The notes beneath the pieces are model-generated. The model was not told the DNA's origin, did no database searches, and worked only from the letters and a program-made list of their open reading frames with translations. Position numbers and translations under genes: made by a program. Positions 8,565-11,936 of a stretch of DNA of 11,936 nucleotides are shown piece by piece. Source of the stretch: Nephromyces sp. MM_2019 (Eukaryota; Apicomplexa; Aconoidasida; Nephromycida); the NCBI GenBank assembly GCA_015657535.1, contig JADHZB010000781.1, forward strand, positions 1-11,936, given 5' to 3'. Within the stretch, counting starts at the first letter, position 1. Each line of letters begins with the position of its first letter.

Positions 8565-8619
8565 GGGGAATCCCAATTTTTTCCAGGAAATTTACATACT
8601 TTTCCGCTGTTTCTGCTGT
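8565..8619 (-). CDS. Exon-like segment on the minus strand, function unknown
   Basis: The minus strand reads TAETAEKYVNFLEKIGIP with one extra base before a possible C|GTAATA donor. That end phase fits the exon at 7962-7871 and would give EKIGIP-L-ITARV across the junction. The upstream boundary is unclear: AACAG lies at 8618-8622, without a good pyrimidine tract, and the frame closes with TGA about 30 bases upstream. The frame also stays open past the proposed donor. This is weak evidence alone and rests on the phase match. Confidence 0.3.
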
Positions 8620-8711
8620 TATATCCACGAATCTTCCGCATCTTCATCTTATTCGCTATTTTGCCCTTTGTTTAGTTCTTTTTTTGAAGTTTAAAATTTA
8701 TCAGAACTTTT

Positions 8712-9133
8712 TCATCCTTTCAATCGTAACTCATCCTCTTCATCTTTTTTATCTTCTTCATCTTCTTCACCTTCTTTGTCTCCTTTATCTTCATCACGTT
8801 TTTTAGCTGCTTCTTTAGCCGCTTTTCATCTTTTTTATCTGCTTCATCTTCTCCAGCTTCATTTTCATCTTCTTTATCCGCTTCTTCAGCCGCTTTTCAT
8901 CTTTCTTATCTGTTTCATCTTCCTTATCTTCTTCACCTTCTTCGTCTTCTTCTTCTTCATATGCCGCTTTTTCGTCTTTATTCTCATCTTCCTCTTCAAT
9001 ATCACTTCAACAACTGCTGCTTGACGGTGTGTGTGCCTAGGATATACCCCATTTTTTCAACATCTCCCTTTGGATCCTTCGATACAGTATCTTCTTCATG
9101 ATCTCCATCTGATGATGAAATGTAAATATCTTC
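8712..9133 (-). pseudogene. Broken acidic Glu/Asp/Lys-rich coding tract
   Basis: Read on the minus strand, 9133-9047 encodes 29 codons including ISSSDGDHEEDTVSKDP. After a short CA-containing break and a frame change, 9003 downward encodes DIEEEDENKDEKAAYEEEE. Three units then follow, each opening with KAA and rich in E, D and K. The first two end in DKKDE, the third runs on to EDELRLKG and TGA. The first unit start has GCCGCTTTTTC on the + strand (8963-8973); the second and third have GCCGCTTTTC (8889-8898, 8818-8827), one base shorter, so each shifts the frame. Further stops follow the TGA at 8712. Such tracts are typical of disordered nuclear or nucleolar proteins, but GA-rich purine sequence gives the same residues, so coding origin is inferred. 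It could be a pseudogene, homopolymer sequencing errors, or simple repeat. Confidence 0.4.
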
Positions 9134-9607
9134 TTTTTATAGCATTTGGAGGCATATTTGTCGCACACACACTGCTGCTGAAGAGGTTTGAGATTATGCC
9201 TTATAAACTCTTCTGATGAGTTTTTTGTGTGTTAGTTAGCGTAGCAAATCTGAAGCAGCGTAAATTGAAATCTGTGTGCGTAATGAGAAACAATCTTCAA
9301 TCGTTCACGCAGATGGGAGCTCCAGAGAATATGCAAAAGCTTCTAAAGAAGGCAGCACACACACACAGGCATTGAAGAGTCCTTCCACACACAGACATTG
9401 AAGTGGTCTTGCACGCACACAGGCGTTGAAGAAAACTTATGCACACAACCACGCACGGCTTACATAGCTGCTCTGCTCCAAACCACACACATACACTCCC
9501 ACACACTGTACTTTTTTGAGATTCTCTTCTGGCACCCACTCTCCCCACTATTGGCTACACTCATCGCATATGCACACACGCACATGCATATATCTGTGTC
9601 TGTTCAG
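9134..9607. other. Intergenic region upstream of uL24, with a short repeat
   Basis: A three-copy degenerate repeat (CACACAGGCATTGAAG-like, ATTGAAG/GTTGAAG at 9371, 9397 and 9425) lies at about 9360-9432. A short + frame (9220-9363, including MGAPENMQKLLKK after TTCACGCAG) looks a little exon-like but runs into the CA repeat and a stop. The promoter of the uL24 gene must lie here or further upstream; no TATA-like element could be assigned. Confidence 0.5.
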
Positions 9608-11827
<2,220 letters not shown>

Positions 11828-11835
11828 GTAAAAAC

Positions 11836-11936
11836 AGCTTCATCTTCAACTTGATCATCTTCTTCGTCTTCTTTGTTATCTTCATCGTCTTCATCTACTG
11901 CGTCCCCTATCTTCATATATTCATCTTTATCTTCGT
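11836..11936 (-). other. Pyrimidine-rich tract; acidic open frame on the minus strand
   Basis: The + strand is TTC/ATC-rich to the window end. The minus strand reads an open acidic frame (GDAVDEDDEDNKEDEEDD and beyond) that runs on antisense through uL24 exon 5 to a TGA near 11747. It resembles in composition the acidic tract at 8712-9005. It may be simple sequence in the last uL24 intron or the end of a convergent gene; I cannot decide from this window. Confidence 0.35.

Noticed and set aside
8487..8675. Short + strand frame, hydrophobic
   Set aside because: It is antisense to the minus-strand exon-like segment and lacks a gene context or recognisable domain.
8776..9024. Phe/Leu-rich + strand frame resembling a membrane protein
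   Set aside because: It is the complement of a GA-rich purine tract; CTT/TTC repeats always give Phe/Leu/Ser. The minus strand reading is more protein-like.
9107..9216. Possible C/D snoRNA (TGATGA near 9112, CTGA near 9177 and 9213)
   Set aside because: The boxes are short and common, no terminal stem pairs around them, and the same bases read as an acidic coding stretch on the minus strand.
9220..9363. + strand frame containing MGAPENMQKLLKKAA after an acceptor-like TTCACGCAG
   Set aside because: It runs into CA repeat and a stop, has no donor that joins it to uL24 convincingly, and matches no family I know.

Overview
This is nuclear DNA of a eukaryote. The coding sequence is cut into many short exons by GT-AG spliceosomal introns with pyrimidine-rich acceptors, and neither gene can be read as one open frame. 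About 77% of the first gene's span is intron. The introns are packed with TG/CA microsatellites and small tandem repeats, which also create many long meaningless Cys/Val- or His/Thr-rich open frames. The proteins look like those of protists, plants or fungi rather than vertebrates (for example LTVFSNWP near the end of the first one). I cannot name the organism.

Layout. (1) Positions 1-6526, + strand: the 3' part of UTP18, a WD40 protein of the small-subunit processome. It is rebuilt here from 12 exons whose phases all match, giving 500 residues and a TAG stop. The 5' end lies outside the window. (2) 6527-7000: the 3' flank, with a degenerate ACTGAAGATGGT-type tandem repeat and a candidate AATAAA signal followed by GT-rich sequence. 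(3) 7000-9600: mostly low-complexity intergenic DNA. On the minus strand it holds fragments that look coding: a well-formed 30-codon exon with a short possible terminal exon, a possible upstream exon, and an acidic three-unit Glu/Asp/Lys tract broken by two one-base shifts. I read this as a poorly preserved or mis-sequenced minus-strand gene of unknown function. (4) 9608-11827, + strand: five exons of an organellar, probably mitochondrial, ribosomal protein uL24, with a KOW motif. It may continue past the window. Its first intron carries an uninterrupted 111-base TG tract.

The two recognised genes are both ribosome-related (nucleolar 18S processing and an organellar large subunit), but they are separate eukaryotic transcription units and nothing suggests co-regulation. 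I found no new enzymatic or defence system. The unusual content is in the non-coding DNA: a palindrome centred on TGTACGTACA that recurs at dispersed sites, several introns with their own small repeat family, a TG-first/CA-last order inside introns that could fold the transcript, and the broken acidic minus-strand locus.
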